DNA of 19,305 nt from Chloroflexota bacterium (GTDB lineage Bacteria > Chloroflexota > Anaerolineae > Promineifilales > Promineifilaceae), in contig JAAEOP010000031.1 in NCBI GenBank assembly GCA_024223125.1, positions 1 through 19,305 on the forward strand, written 5' to 3'. The position numbers and the translations under genes were made by a program. The notes below the pieces were generated by a model. The model was not told the DNA's origin. It ran no database searches and saw only the letters and a list, made by a program, of their open reading frames with translations. Positions 7,806-15,499 of this stretch are shown piece after piece; within the stretch, counting starts at the first letter, position 1, and every line of letters begins with the position of its first letter.

Positions 7806-8888
7806 ATGTCTATTTTACGCATGGACCCTGAGGAAGCCAGAGATGTATCCTGGAAACTAAATCAAATATCTAATAAACTACATACCGATTTGCCGGGGTT
7901 GCAAACGGCCGCCAGTAAACTGGAAACGGCCGAACCGGATGTGGAACTGGTGACACTGCTGAACGATTTGCGGACTACTTTTGATAAACTCATTGAAGTT
8001 GCCAACGTCGGTGATGAATTGAGTTTGCGCCTGAACAAGGAAGTAGCCAAATGGGAGACGATTGATGAAGATGGGGCTACGGAATTCAGTGGCGTGTGTG
8101 CTACCATTGGCCCGATGGAGCAGTCAGATTTAATAGCTGTGGCGCCTTCGGTGTCAGTGGCGCGGTCAACTGTGACTGCACCCGAACAACCGCCACCGCC
8201 AACCCAACCCCAACCAGAAAGCCAGCCGACTGCGAGTGAGGCAGAAGCGATAGCCCAACCTGAAGCAGACGTGGCCGACCAACTGCTTGCCGGTCAACAT
8301 GCGGCCACTGCTCAGGCAGTGTTGGGTAAACAGGCAGCCGATCAATCCCCAACAAACGGCTGGAAACAACGACTCAACGATTTGGATAGCATGAATGGGG
8401 AAATCAAGGCTTTGGAATCCCGTTCTGTAACCAGTTTGTCGGCTGAAGAAGCCAATCGCTTGAACCAACTGCATAGTGAACGCAATGATCTGCGACAGTT
8501 AGTGAATGAAGGCATCTCCGAAACCGGTCCCGGCCCCATGCACAGGCTTTTCCCCGAAGGGGAATGTACCTGGTACGCTTCTTCCCGGCGCGATTTTGGT
8601 TATGACCTTAAAGGGGATGCCCGCGAGTGGGCTGACCGTGCCTTAGAAGCCGGTTACGATGTGGGGGATGTACCCGTCAAAGGGTCGGTGATGGTTTGGC
8701 AGCCCGGCGCTCACAGCGCTCATGAAGTGTACGGCCACGTTTCCTATGTGGAACGGGTTGTCCCTGAACGAGACGGTTCCTTTACTGTCTTCTACACCGA
8801 TAATGACAACCCAGATTCTTCAGTGCGTGTAACCATTAACCCTGGTGAAGAAGGGGTGGATTTTATTTATGATAAGCTTTTGAGTTGA
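7806..8888 (+). CDS. Putative type VII secreted CHAP-domain peptidoglycan hydrolase
   Basis: The 360-residue protein starts at 7806. Residues 1-100 are helical and begin I-L-R-M-D-P-E-E-A-R, like the EspC/WXG-type N-terminal domains of type VII substrates. A Pro/Gln/Ala-rich linker follows (~118-175), then a helical or coiled segment (~195-245). The C-terminus is a CHAP amidase/endopeptidase domain (about 248-360) with the nucleophile in G-E-C-T-W-Y-A (Cys254) and the base in Y-G-H-V-S-Y-V-E (His311). CHAP enzymes cut peptide bonds or amide links in peptidoglycan. There is no Sec signal peptide, so export through the adjacent EccC system is the likely route. The gene follows the EccC gene after 13 nt, almost certainly co-transcribed. 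It could serve to open the wall for the secretion machine or act as a toxin against neighbours. No immunity gene is visible next to it, which favours the wall-remodelling role. Confidence 0.82.
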   Translation: MSILRMDPEEARDVSWKLNQISNKLHTDLPGLQTAASKLETAEPDVELVTLLNDLRTTFDKLIEVANVGDELSLRLNKEVAKWETIDEDGATEFSGVCATIGPMEQSDLIAVAPSVSVARSTVTAPEQPPPPTQPQPESQPTASEAEAIAQPEADVADQLLAGQHAATAQAVLGKQAADQSPTNGWKQRLNDLDSMNGEIKALESRSVTSLSAEEANRLNQLHSERNDLRQLVNEGISETGPGPMHRLFPEGECTWYASSRRDFGYDLKGDAREWADRALEAGYDVGDVPVKGSVMVWQPGAHSAHEVYGHVSYVERVVPERDGSFTVFYTDNDNPDSSVRVTINPGEEGVDFIYDKLLS

Positions 8889-8904
8889 GGATTCATTCGT
8901 AAAT

Positions 8905-8920
8905 GAGATTAGGAGATTAG
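8905..8920 (+). repeat. GAGATTAG octamer x2 that forms the ribosome-binding site
   Basis: Two perfect tandem GAGATTAG units sit in the 34-nt gap between the CHAP and kinase genes. The junction creates AGGAG (8911-8915), 7 nt before the kinase ATG at 8923, so this short array supplies the Shine-Dalgarno sequence. Confidence 0.5.
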
Positions 8921-8922
8921 AG

Positions 8923-11900
8923 ATGAATCAATCTCCAACCTCCATTCAAGATGGACAGAACTGGATGAAAAATTTACAAGGCACACAAATAGACAAATAT
9001 CGTATTGAATCTTCGCTGGGGCGGGGGGGGATGGGCAGCGTGTATCTGGCGCAGGATGTGAAGTTGAACCGCCAGGTGGCTGTAAAAATCATCCATCCTT
9101 CCTTGATGAGTGAGCCACAGTTTAAGTCTCGCTTTCTGCAAGAAGCACAAACGGCCGCCAACCTCGACCACCCCTCTATCATCAAAATCTATGACTTTAA
9201 CGATCAGGATGATACGTTGTACATGGTGATGGAACTGATTCCTCAGGGAAATCTGTTGCGTTATATGGAGGAGTGGCAGATACAGCGCAAACAGATTCCA
9301 CTGAGTGAGACGTTGTATCTGTTGGCCCAGGTGGCCGAGGCGCTGGGGTATGCCCACGAGCGGGGCATCATTCACCGAGATGTGAAGCCGGACAATATTC
9401 TGCTCAAAGAGTTACACCAACCAGAACGCCCAGGTGAACCAGCTATGCGAGCCATTGTTGTGGATTTTGGATTGGCGAAGTTGCAAAAAGGGGGACTGCA
9501 AACGGAAGTTTCTATGCTGCTGGGCACGCTGCCCTATATTTCGCCGGAACAGTTGAAAGGGAGCAAACCCGACGGCCGTACCGACCTCTACGCCCTGGGC
9601 ATTGTGCTGTATGAAATGGTGACGGGCAAACTGCCCTTCGAAGTGAAAACAGTAGATGAAGCATTCCAACAACATTGTTACAGTCACCCCCAATCTCCCC
9701 GGCTGCTGCGGGCCGATTTACCGGCTGAGGTGGAAGAAATTATCATGACGGCCGTAGCCAAAGAGCCGCCTGACCGTTACCAGGATGGGGCTGACATGGC
9801 CGCCGCGCTGCGCCGGGCGCGTAATAATCTTGCCACCCAGATGGAAGCCATACCTGAAGAGGAAGAAGAATCACAGCCAAAGCGTTTTCAAGCGGCGGCT
9901 GCGGCTGCCGTAGCCGCCGTAAAACGCCAACCCTCGCCACTACCCATTTCATCCTCTCCTGCTGAGGGGCCGCCAGAACTTATCATTACTCGTGAGAACG
10001 AAAGTCCGCACAGCCAGGTTTTAACCAATGATACTTATCATGTGGGGCGTTCATCCAGAAATGATATTATGCTGGCAGAAGATTCTGTTTCTTCGCGCCA
10101 TCTGCAAATTAGTAAAACGGCCGCTGGCTGGCAAGTGACCGATTTAGACAGTACCAACGGGACGTTGCTAGGCAACACAGAACTGAAAGCGAATGTTCCC
10201 GTAGCCTGGCCGGCCGGTAAAAAGTTAATTGTGGGGCCGTTTAGTCTGGTTTGGCAAACAGCCGTTGCCCCCGCCCAACCGCAGCCCATTTCGCCGTCGC
10301 CCCAAACTGTGCGCCAACCATCTCCACCGGCGGCCGTTCTGCCGCCGCAGCCGCTATCTGAACGCCTCTCATTAGTTGCGCCGGGTGAACTGGCCTATCT
10401 CAGCAGCATTCGTCTGGAACCACTCAGCATCAATCTGGCTCCCGGCGCGCAGGCATCGGTGCAGGCGCACATGTACAATGAATCTGACCGGGTAGACCAT
10501 TTCACCGTCGCTGTAGATGGTTTGCCGTCTGATTGGGTGACGTTTTCCGAAAAAAGCGTACAGCTTATGCCTAACACGGAAACTACATTTCGCTTTAATA
10601 TTCGGCCGCCGGTGGGTGATGGGTTAGCCAAAACATATCCCTACCGTCTGGTCTTAAAATCCACTTCCGATGAATATCTGCGCGGGATTGCTTTTGGTAA
10701 TGTGTTGATTGACCCGGCGCCTCGTTTTACGGCCGAATTGAACCCGCCGCGTATCAAAAACTCTGGCAATCTTCAGGTCATCATCAACAACCAGGGCAAT
10801 ACGGATGAACGATATGCCATCACCGGCACAGATAATAATGAGGCAGTGCTGTTTGATAAATTAAACCATCGCCTTCGTATTCCTGCCGGGCATGAAGGGC
10901 GGGTCAATTTTCGCTTAAAGCCGATTAAACGGCCGTTAACCGGCAGCAGCAAAAAGTCATTACCCGTCCAATTTCAAATAGTTCCTTCACAAGGAGATAT
11001 GCAAACACAAAATGGACAAATTGAAGTTTCGCCCCGCTTGCCACGCTGGTTATTGGCCATCATCATGATGATTTTCCTCGGTTCAGCCTTTATTCCGGTG
11101 ATCTCTGTCAACAGCATCAGGAACACGGCTAAGGCCGAGTTACAAAGACAAGTAGTAGAAAAGGCTGAAGAAATACGCACGACTGAAGAAGAGGAAGAAA
11201 GGATTTCAGCAGAATCAGCTACCGCTACGGCCGAGGCCACGGCTGAGGCTGCGGTGGTTGCGGCCGCCACCGCCACCCGCGTCTGGGAATTATCCGATCC
11301 AGATGGGGATGGTTTAACCAACGAGGAAGAAACAAACCTGGGCACAAACCTTGAAAAAGCAGACACAGACGGCGATGGCTTGCTGGATGGGGATGAAATC
11401 AATGCCGACCGGGTCAAACGGTATGGAACCGACCCGATCAACCCCGATACAGACAATGACGGCCTGTCAGATGGTGAAGAGGTAAACGGCAATCCCAATG
11501 CGTCTGGTGCGGCTCAAGGGCAGTTTACGGATCCTTCTCATGGAGATACGGATGGAGATGGCGAACCGGACGGTGTAGATGCAGATTCTGGTTCATGGCC
11601 CACTCCAACCCCTTTACCGGAAGAAAACCTGTTAACCAATCCCTCTTTTGAAATGCCGCCCGTATCGTTCAAAGATGCCCATACCAACGCGGTGTATCAA
11701 GAATTAAGGGTTCCGGCCGGCTGGCATTTGGTGGTGCATGACAAAGCGCCTGTGGATGCTGGTGAAGGGGTTTATGTTTTCCCAGAAATGATAGAAAGAG
11801 AGAAGGGCGTCTTAAATGAATGTAATGGTGTTAGTGGCGCGCCGCCGGCCGAACTATGCAGTTTGTTTGATAAAGAAAAAATTCTCAAGGTGTTTAAGGG

Positions 11901-12336
11901 GCCGGGACTGCCAGTTCGTTTTGGCTTGTATCAAGAGGTCTTTTTGGAGCCGGGAGCCTATAACTTTACGATAACTTATTTTGCCAATTCAATCTGGTAT
12001 GAAGAAGACGATGTCAAACGTTTTAGTCCCTTTGAAGATAACCGGGCGGAAACGCAGTTGTGTATCACTGGCGCCGAATACGATCATGAAGATTGGCAGC
12101 CGGTGGAAACAGGTAAAATTGTAACCCAGGAAATAAAATTTATCGTCCCGGAAGCCCAAAATGTGACCCTGTATGCTAAGTTCCGTAATCGGTTTGAACA
12201 AACGGAAAATGGCTGGTTTTTTGACCACTGGACATTACAGAAAATAGCTGTTATAGATGATGTAGAGGCCGGGGTATTAGAATCTAACCATGATTGTGAT
12301 GGCGAAATTTTACAACCTGGGGTTCATAATGATTAG
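8923..12336 (+). CDS. Transmembrane Ser/Thr kinase with FHA, Ig-like domains and calcium-repeat ectodomain
   Basis: The 1137-residue protein has a complete Hanks-type kinase (about 20-300): G-R-G-G-M-G loop, Lys55 in A-V-K-I, H-R-D with Asp153, and D181-F-G. An FHA domain (about 350-445) keeps G-R-S, S-S-R-H and T-N-G-T, so it should bind phosphothreonine. Two Ig/NEW3-like beta domains (about 475-590 and 595-700) come before the single TM helix (709-729) and should therefore be cytoplasmic. Outside are an acidic helix, an Ala/Thr stretch, four D-x-D-x-D-G calcium loops of thrombospondin type 3 style (about 792-890), and a C-terminal domain that starts N-P-S-F-E and ends near W-F-F-D-H-W, resembling jelly-roll carbohydrate-binding modules. 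It probably senses a wall or extracellular ligand and phosphorylates cytoplasmic partners such as the YukD-FHA protein (inference). It follows the CHAP gene by 34 nt. Confidence 0.92.
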   Translation: MNQSPTSIQDGQNWMKNLQGTQIDKYRIESSLGRGGMGSVYLAQDVKLNRQVAVKIIHPSLMSEPQFKSRFLQEAQTAANLDHPSIIKIYDFNDQDDTLYMVMELIPQGNLLRYMEEWQIQRKQIPLSETLYLLAQVAEALGYAHERGIIHRDVKPDNILLKELHQPERPGEPAMRAIVVDFGLAKLQKGGLQTEVSMLLGTLPYISPEQLKGSKPDGRTDLYALGIVLYEMVTGKLPFEVKTVDEAFQQHCYSHPQSPRLLRADLPAEVEEIIMTAVAKEPPDRYQDGADMAAALRRARNNLATQMEAIPEEEEESQPKRFQAAAAAAVAAVKRQPSPLPISSSPAEGPPELIITRENESPHSQVLTNDTYHVGRSSRNDIMLAEDSVSSRHLQISKTAAGWQVTDLDSTNGTLLGNTELKANVPVAWPAGKKLIVGPFSLVWQTAVAPAQPQPISPSPQTVRQPSPPAAVLPPQPLSERLSLVAPGELAYLSSIRLEPLSINLAPGAQASVQAHMYNESDRVDHFTVAVDGLPSDWVTFSEKSVQLMPNTETTFRFNIRPPVGDGLAKTYPYRLVLKSTSDEYLRGIAFGNVLIDPAPRFTAELNPPRIKNSGNLQVIINNQGNTDERYAITGTDNNEAVLFDKLNHRLRIPAGHEGRVNFRLKPIKRPLTGSSKKSLPVQFQIVPSQGDMQTQNGQIEVSPRLPRWLLAIIMMIFLGSAFIPVISVNSIRNTAKAELQRQVVEKAEEIRTTEEEEERISAESATATAEATAEAAVVAAATATRVWELSDPDGDGLTNEEETNLGTNLEKADTDGDGLLDGDEINADRVKRYGTDPINPDTDNDGLSDGEEVNGNPNASGAAQGQFTDPSHGDTDGDGEPDGVDADSGSWPTPTPLPEENLLTNPSFEMPPVSFKDAHTNAVYQELRVPAGWHLVVHDKAPVDAGEGVYVFPEMIEREKGVLNECNGVSGAPPAELCSLFDKEKILKVFKGPGLPVRFGLYQEVFLEPGAYNFTITYFANSIWYEEDDVKRFSPFEDNRAETQLCITGAEYDHEDWQPVETGKIVTQEIKFIVPEAQNVTLYAKFRNRFEQTENGWFFDHWTLQKIAVIDDVEAGVLESNHDCDGEILQPGVHND

Positions 12337-12413
12337 TAATTGGGTAAATGAGTAATTGGGTAATTAAGTAATTGGCGGGTGGAATTACCCAATTACCAAT
12401 TACTTAATTACTA
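12336..12413. repeat. GTAATTGG octamer array with inverted copy (hairpin)
   Basis: Five octamers beginning GTA follow each other with an exact 8-nt period (12336-12375: gtaattgg, gtaaatga, gtaattgg, gtaattaa, gtaattgg). An inverted set (AATTACC-type) occupies 12383-12413. Bases 12360-12375 pair perfectly with 12396-12411 (16 bp), and an alternative 13-bp pairing exists (12353-12365 with 12383-12395). The array begins inside the stop codon of the kinase gene. It may act as an mRNA-stability or partial-termination structure between the kinase and the pseudokinase gene. No T-tract. Confidence 0.7.
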
Positions 12414-12440
12414 AATAACAACTCAACAGGAAACTTCTGA

Positions 12441-15407
12441 ATGAACGATCTGACCGGCACAGAGTTTAACGAATATCAACTGGAAGAACGGATCGGTTCC
12501 GGTACGAGTGGAACAGTTTACCGGGCGACGGATTTGAAAAACGGCCGTATCGTTGCCTTAAAAATAATCCATGCTCATCTGGCCGCGCAGCCAGACTTTC
12601 GGGAACGTTTCCTGAAAAATGAGGAAGCGTATGACAATCTAAAGCACCGCACGATTGCCCGTGTGTTTGATTTAGATGAGAATGGCCCCGACCTATACCA
12701 ATCTACCGAATTGGTGACGGGCAGTTCTCTGGCCCGGCTGCTACAAAGCCAATCGGCTATGGGATTGCAGGTGGCTGCCAGGCTGATAGAATTGGTAGCG
12801 GATGGGTTGGCTTATGCTCATCGGCAGGGAGTGGTGCATGGAGCCATTCACCCCCACAACATTTTGCTAAAAGCGCATGGTGGCGAGCTGCCCTGGCGGC
12901 CGCTGCTGACTGATTTTCGGCAAGCCAGTATGGTTCCGCCGGGGCAGACGCCTACGGCCGTCCTCCCTTATCTATCCCCCGAACAATGCGACGGCAAAAG
13001 AGCCAGCGGCCGTTCCGACATCTACTCGTTAGGTATATTGCTTTACCAATTCAGCACCGGTTTGCTGCCCTTAAATCCCCAAACCCCCCAAGATATATTA
13101 CGCGCTCCCGCTCCCAATGCCCCCCGTTCTTTGCAGCCCAATATTCCTGCTGCTCTGGAAGCAATCATCTTACGGGCGATGGCAAAACAAGCCGCCGACC
13201 GTTTCCGTTCTATGGAAGAGTTTTTGCTGATGCTGCGGCGGGAAATCGGCCGTTTACCACGAGGCGGGGCGGCCGCTTTTGTACCTGCTGCGGCCGCGGC
13301 GGCCGCAGCACCACCACCACAGGTTCGGTCGGAACCCCCGCCCGCCCCCAAACCGGCGCCAAAACCAAAGCCTAAACCGGCCGCCCCCCATCCTCCAGCC
13401 ACATCCTCAGATTCTGACTATCTCATTATTTCGCATGCCTCACAGGGTGAAAAGCAGTTTCAACTGGACAAATGGCTCGTCACTATTGGGCAGATGGCCG
13501 GGAACGATCTACTGTTAACCGGGGAGGGTGTGGCCAAAAAACATGCCCGACTAGAACGCACCGATATGGGATGGGATGTGGTGGATATGGGCAGCCTGAA
13601 CGGCACAATTTTGGAGGGCAGTTCCTTATTGCCCGATGTGCCAGAGCCGTGGCGGTCGGGGCAAATATTGAAGATTGGGACTTATGAACTGGAATGGCGT
13701 TCCGGTACGGGCAGTGCACCGGCCGTGGCCGCAGAAGCATACGCCCCACCCCCTGTAGAAGAGCCGCTGGTAGATCGGGGCCGGGTATACATTTCTATGG
13801 GGCCTGATCAGTTGACGACAGTTCCGGGTATGCCGGCCGGATCGGTGTTGGAATTGGAGAATCAATTTGAACGTACTGTTTCAATCACGTTAGAAGTGTC
13901 GGGGATTCCGGTCACGTGGGTGGCAATAGACCCGGCCCCCATTCGGTTGGGACAGCAGCAAAAGGTGACGGTTCCGTTTACCATACGGCCGCCGCGCAGC
14001 AGCGATTCTACGGCCGGCAGCCATACCTTCCAGATTGCGGCTAAAGTGTCTCATAAAGCGGTGGAAACGGCCGTCTGTCAGGGCCAGCTTGCCATCACCC
14101 CTTTCCCCCAATTCTATATTGAAACCCATCCCTCCCCCTTGAAAAATGGACAAAAGGGTGAGGTTGTCATTTTTAATGAGGGCAATATTGTGGGGCAGTA
14201 TACGCTGGCGGCAGCTGATGTGGAAAACAAGCTAAAATTCCAACTGCCACCTAATCAAGTTGCCGTCCATCCTGGTGATTCCCAAGCAGTTCCTTTCACA
14301 GCCCGGGCGCGGCGACGGCCGTTTTTCTTACGCAGCAAAATCATCCCCTATGAATTGCAGGTGAAGGCCAACGAAATTGGCTTAGCAGAAAAGGGACGGC
14401 TCATTGCCCCGCCTTATATTGCTTGGTGGATCATTCCTCTAATTATTTTGCCACTCATCCTTTTATTATTGTTTGGCGGCCGCACTCTCTTTTGTTCTGA
14501 TGAAACGGTTAACCCGGTGGCTTTCCCCCGCATTTTTCCGTCTATGTGTTCCCGAACGCCAGCTATATCTTCAGCTAGAACCACTGCCACACCCACGGCC
14601 GTGCCCACCACAGAAAATGTCGTTACAGATGTTGCTGATGGTGAAGCTGTTGTTGATGTTGATGCCACCGTAACCCCATTCCCCACAGCTACAGCGACGG
14701 TGGAAGCGATAGCCACACAAGAAGGTGTGGTTTCCTCTCGTATCATCGGCCAATCGGTAAATGGGGTGGATATTGAAGCTAATATTTTTGGGGATGGGCC
14801 AAATGGCATATTGTTTGTGGGTGGGATGCACGCTGGTAATGCGCCGGCTTCGATTGATTTGGCAAACCAATTGGGGTTGGCGCTACGTGGCAACCCCGAC
14901 CTAGTTCCGCCCGACGCCACCATTTACATTGTGCCCAATATTAACCCGGATGGCAACGGCCGTTTGAATGCCAACGGGGTAGATTTGAACCGCAATTGGG
15001 CTTGTAATTGGGAAACGTTGGCTGACGGCCGCAGCGGTCCATCCGCCCTCTCAGAACCAGAATCGGAAGCATTATTTAATTTCGCCACCGAGATTAGCCC
15101 GGCAGTCGCCATTTTCTGGGATTCACCGGCGCGGGCTGCCAATCAAAGTTTAGTGTCGCCGGGGCGGTGTAGTTCGGCTCAGGTTGCTGCCTCCCAGGCA
15201 TTGGCCGATTTGTATGTGGCGGCGATGGATGGCTACACGGCCGATCAAGCCGACACCGCCCAAAGCGTATCCGGCGACGCCACCGATTCATTGGCTGATG
15301 AAGGCATTCCGGCCGTGTACGTATTGCTAGACAGCCCATCGGCTGCTAATTTAGATGACCATATGGTGGCAATTCAAGCTTTATTTGAGGAATATGCTGG
15401 CCCATAA
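12441..15407 (+). CDS. Transmembrane pseudokinase with divergent FHA and degenerate M14 carboxypeptidase ectodomain
   Basis: The 988-residue protein is a paralogue of the kinase upstream, with the same order: kinase fold (about 10-275), FHA (340-425), two Ig-like domains (450-655), TM (about 660-682), stalk, ectodomain. The kinase keeps Lys41 (V-A-L-K) and a glycine loop but reads H-G-A-I-H-P-H-N where H-R-D-x-K-P-x-N is expected (catalytic Asp is Ala135, Lys is His137), and D158-F-R instead of DFG, so catalysis is unlikely. The FHA has G-Q for G-R and K-K-H for S-R-H, so phosphate binding is doubtful. The ectodomain (about 765-985) resembles M14 carboxypeptidases (N-P-D-G, R841, N-G-V-D-L-N-R-N-W), but H797-A-G-N lacks the zinc Glu, the third ligand His is replaced around F-W-D (892-894), and no catalytic Glu is seen near the end. 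It is likely a binding or scaffold protein. AGGAAA (12428-12433) precedes the ATG. Confidence 0.88.
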   Translation: MNDLTGTEFNEYQLEERIGSGTSGTVYRATDLKNGRIVALKIIHAHLAAQPDFRERFLKNEEAYDNLKHRTIARVFDLDENGPDLYQSTELVTGSSLARLLQSQSAMGLQVAARLIELVADGLAYAHRQGVVHGAIHPHNILLKAHGGELPWRPLLTDFRQASMVPPGQTPTAVLPYLSPEQCDGKRASGRSDIYSLGILLYQFSTGLLPLNPQTPQDILRAPAPNAPRSLQPNIPAALEAIILRAMAKQAADRFRSMEEFLLMLRREIGRLPRGGAAAFVPAAAAAAAAPPPQVRSEPPPAPKPAPKPKPKPAAPHPPATSSDSDYLIISHASQGEKQFQLDKWLVTIGQMAGNDLLLTGEGVAKKHARLERTDMGWDVVDMGSLNGTILEGSSLLPDVPEPWRSGQILKIGTYELEWRSGTGSAPAVAAEAYAPPPVEEPLVDRGRVYISMGPDQLTTVPGMPAGSVLELENQFERTVSITLEVSGIPVTWVAIDPAPIRLGQQQKVTVPFTIRPPRSSDSTAGSHTFQIAAKVSHKAVETAVCQGQLAITPFPQFYIETHPSPLKNGQKGEVVIFNEGNIVGQYTLAAADVENKLKFQLPPNQVAVHPGDSQAVPFTARARRRPFFLRSKIIPYELQVKANEIGLAEKGRLIAPPYIAWWIIPLIILPLILLLLFGGRTLFCSDETVNPVAFPRIFPSMCSRTPAISSARTTATPTAVPTTENVVTDVADGEAVVDVDATVTPFPTATATVEAIATQEGVVSSRIIGQSVNGVDIEANIFGDGPNGILFVGGMHAGNAPASIDLANQLGLALRGNPDLVPPDATIYIVPNINPDGNGRLNANGVDLNRNWACNWETLADGRSGPSALSEPESEALFNFATEISPAVAIFWDSPARAANQSLVSPGRCSSAQVAASQALADLYVAAMDGYTADQADTAQSVSGDATDSLADEGIPAVYVLLDSPSAANLDDHMVAIQALFEEYAGP

Positions 15408-15421
15408 TTCCTGTGTAAATA

Positions 15422-15476
15422 GTGGGTGGTGGGTGGTGGATAGTACAAACTACCAGCCGCCAGCCACTATCCACCA
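15422..15476. repeat. GTGGGTG heptamer array with inverted copy (hairpin)
   Basis: GTGGGTG, GTGGGTG and GTGGATA run every 7 nt from 15422, and an inverted, CC-rich set with the same period fills 15447-15476. Bases 15434-15444 pair perfectly with 15466-15476 (11 bp). It fills most of the gap between the pseudokinase and PP2C genes and ends about 10 nt before the PP2C ribosome-binding site, so it could affect translation of the phosphatase. Confidence 0.6.
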
Positions 15477-15485
15477 TTAAAAATT

Positions 15486-15489
15486 GGAG
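15486..15489 (+). promoter_or_regulatory. Ribosome-binding site fixing the PP2C start at 15500
   Basis: GGAG lies 10 nt before the ATG at 15500. An in-frame start at 15422 would translate the heptamer array into a Gly/Trp/Arg-rich leader unlike any PP2C, so 15500 is preferred. Confidence 0.6.
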
Positions 15490-15499
15490 AAGATTGGGT

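Noticed and set aside
10974..11498. Minus-strand open frame of 174 codons
   Set aside because: It is antisense to the calcium-repeat region, Ser/Val-rich because of the repetitive coding strand; no family signature.
13285..13320. Poly-Ala tract in the pseudokinase as an insertion
   Set aside because: The Ala/Pro run fits an ordinary flexible linker between kinase and FHA domains, as in the paralogue.
15422..15499. Upstream start for the PP2C protein
   Set aside because: These codons lie in the heptamer hairpin array and give a low-complexity leader; GGAG supports 15500.
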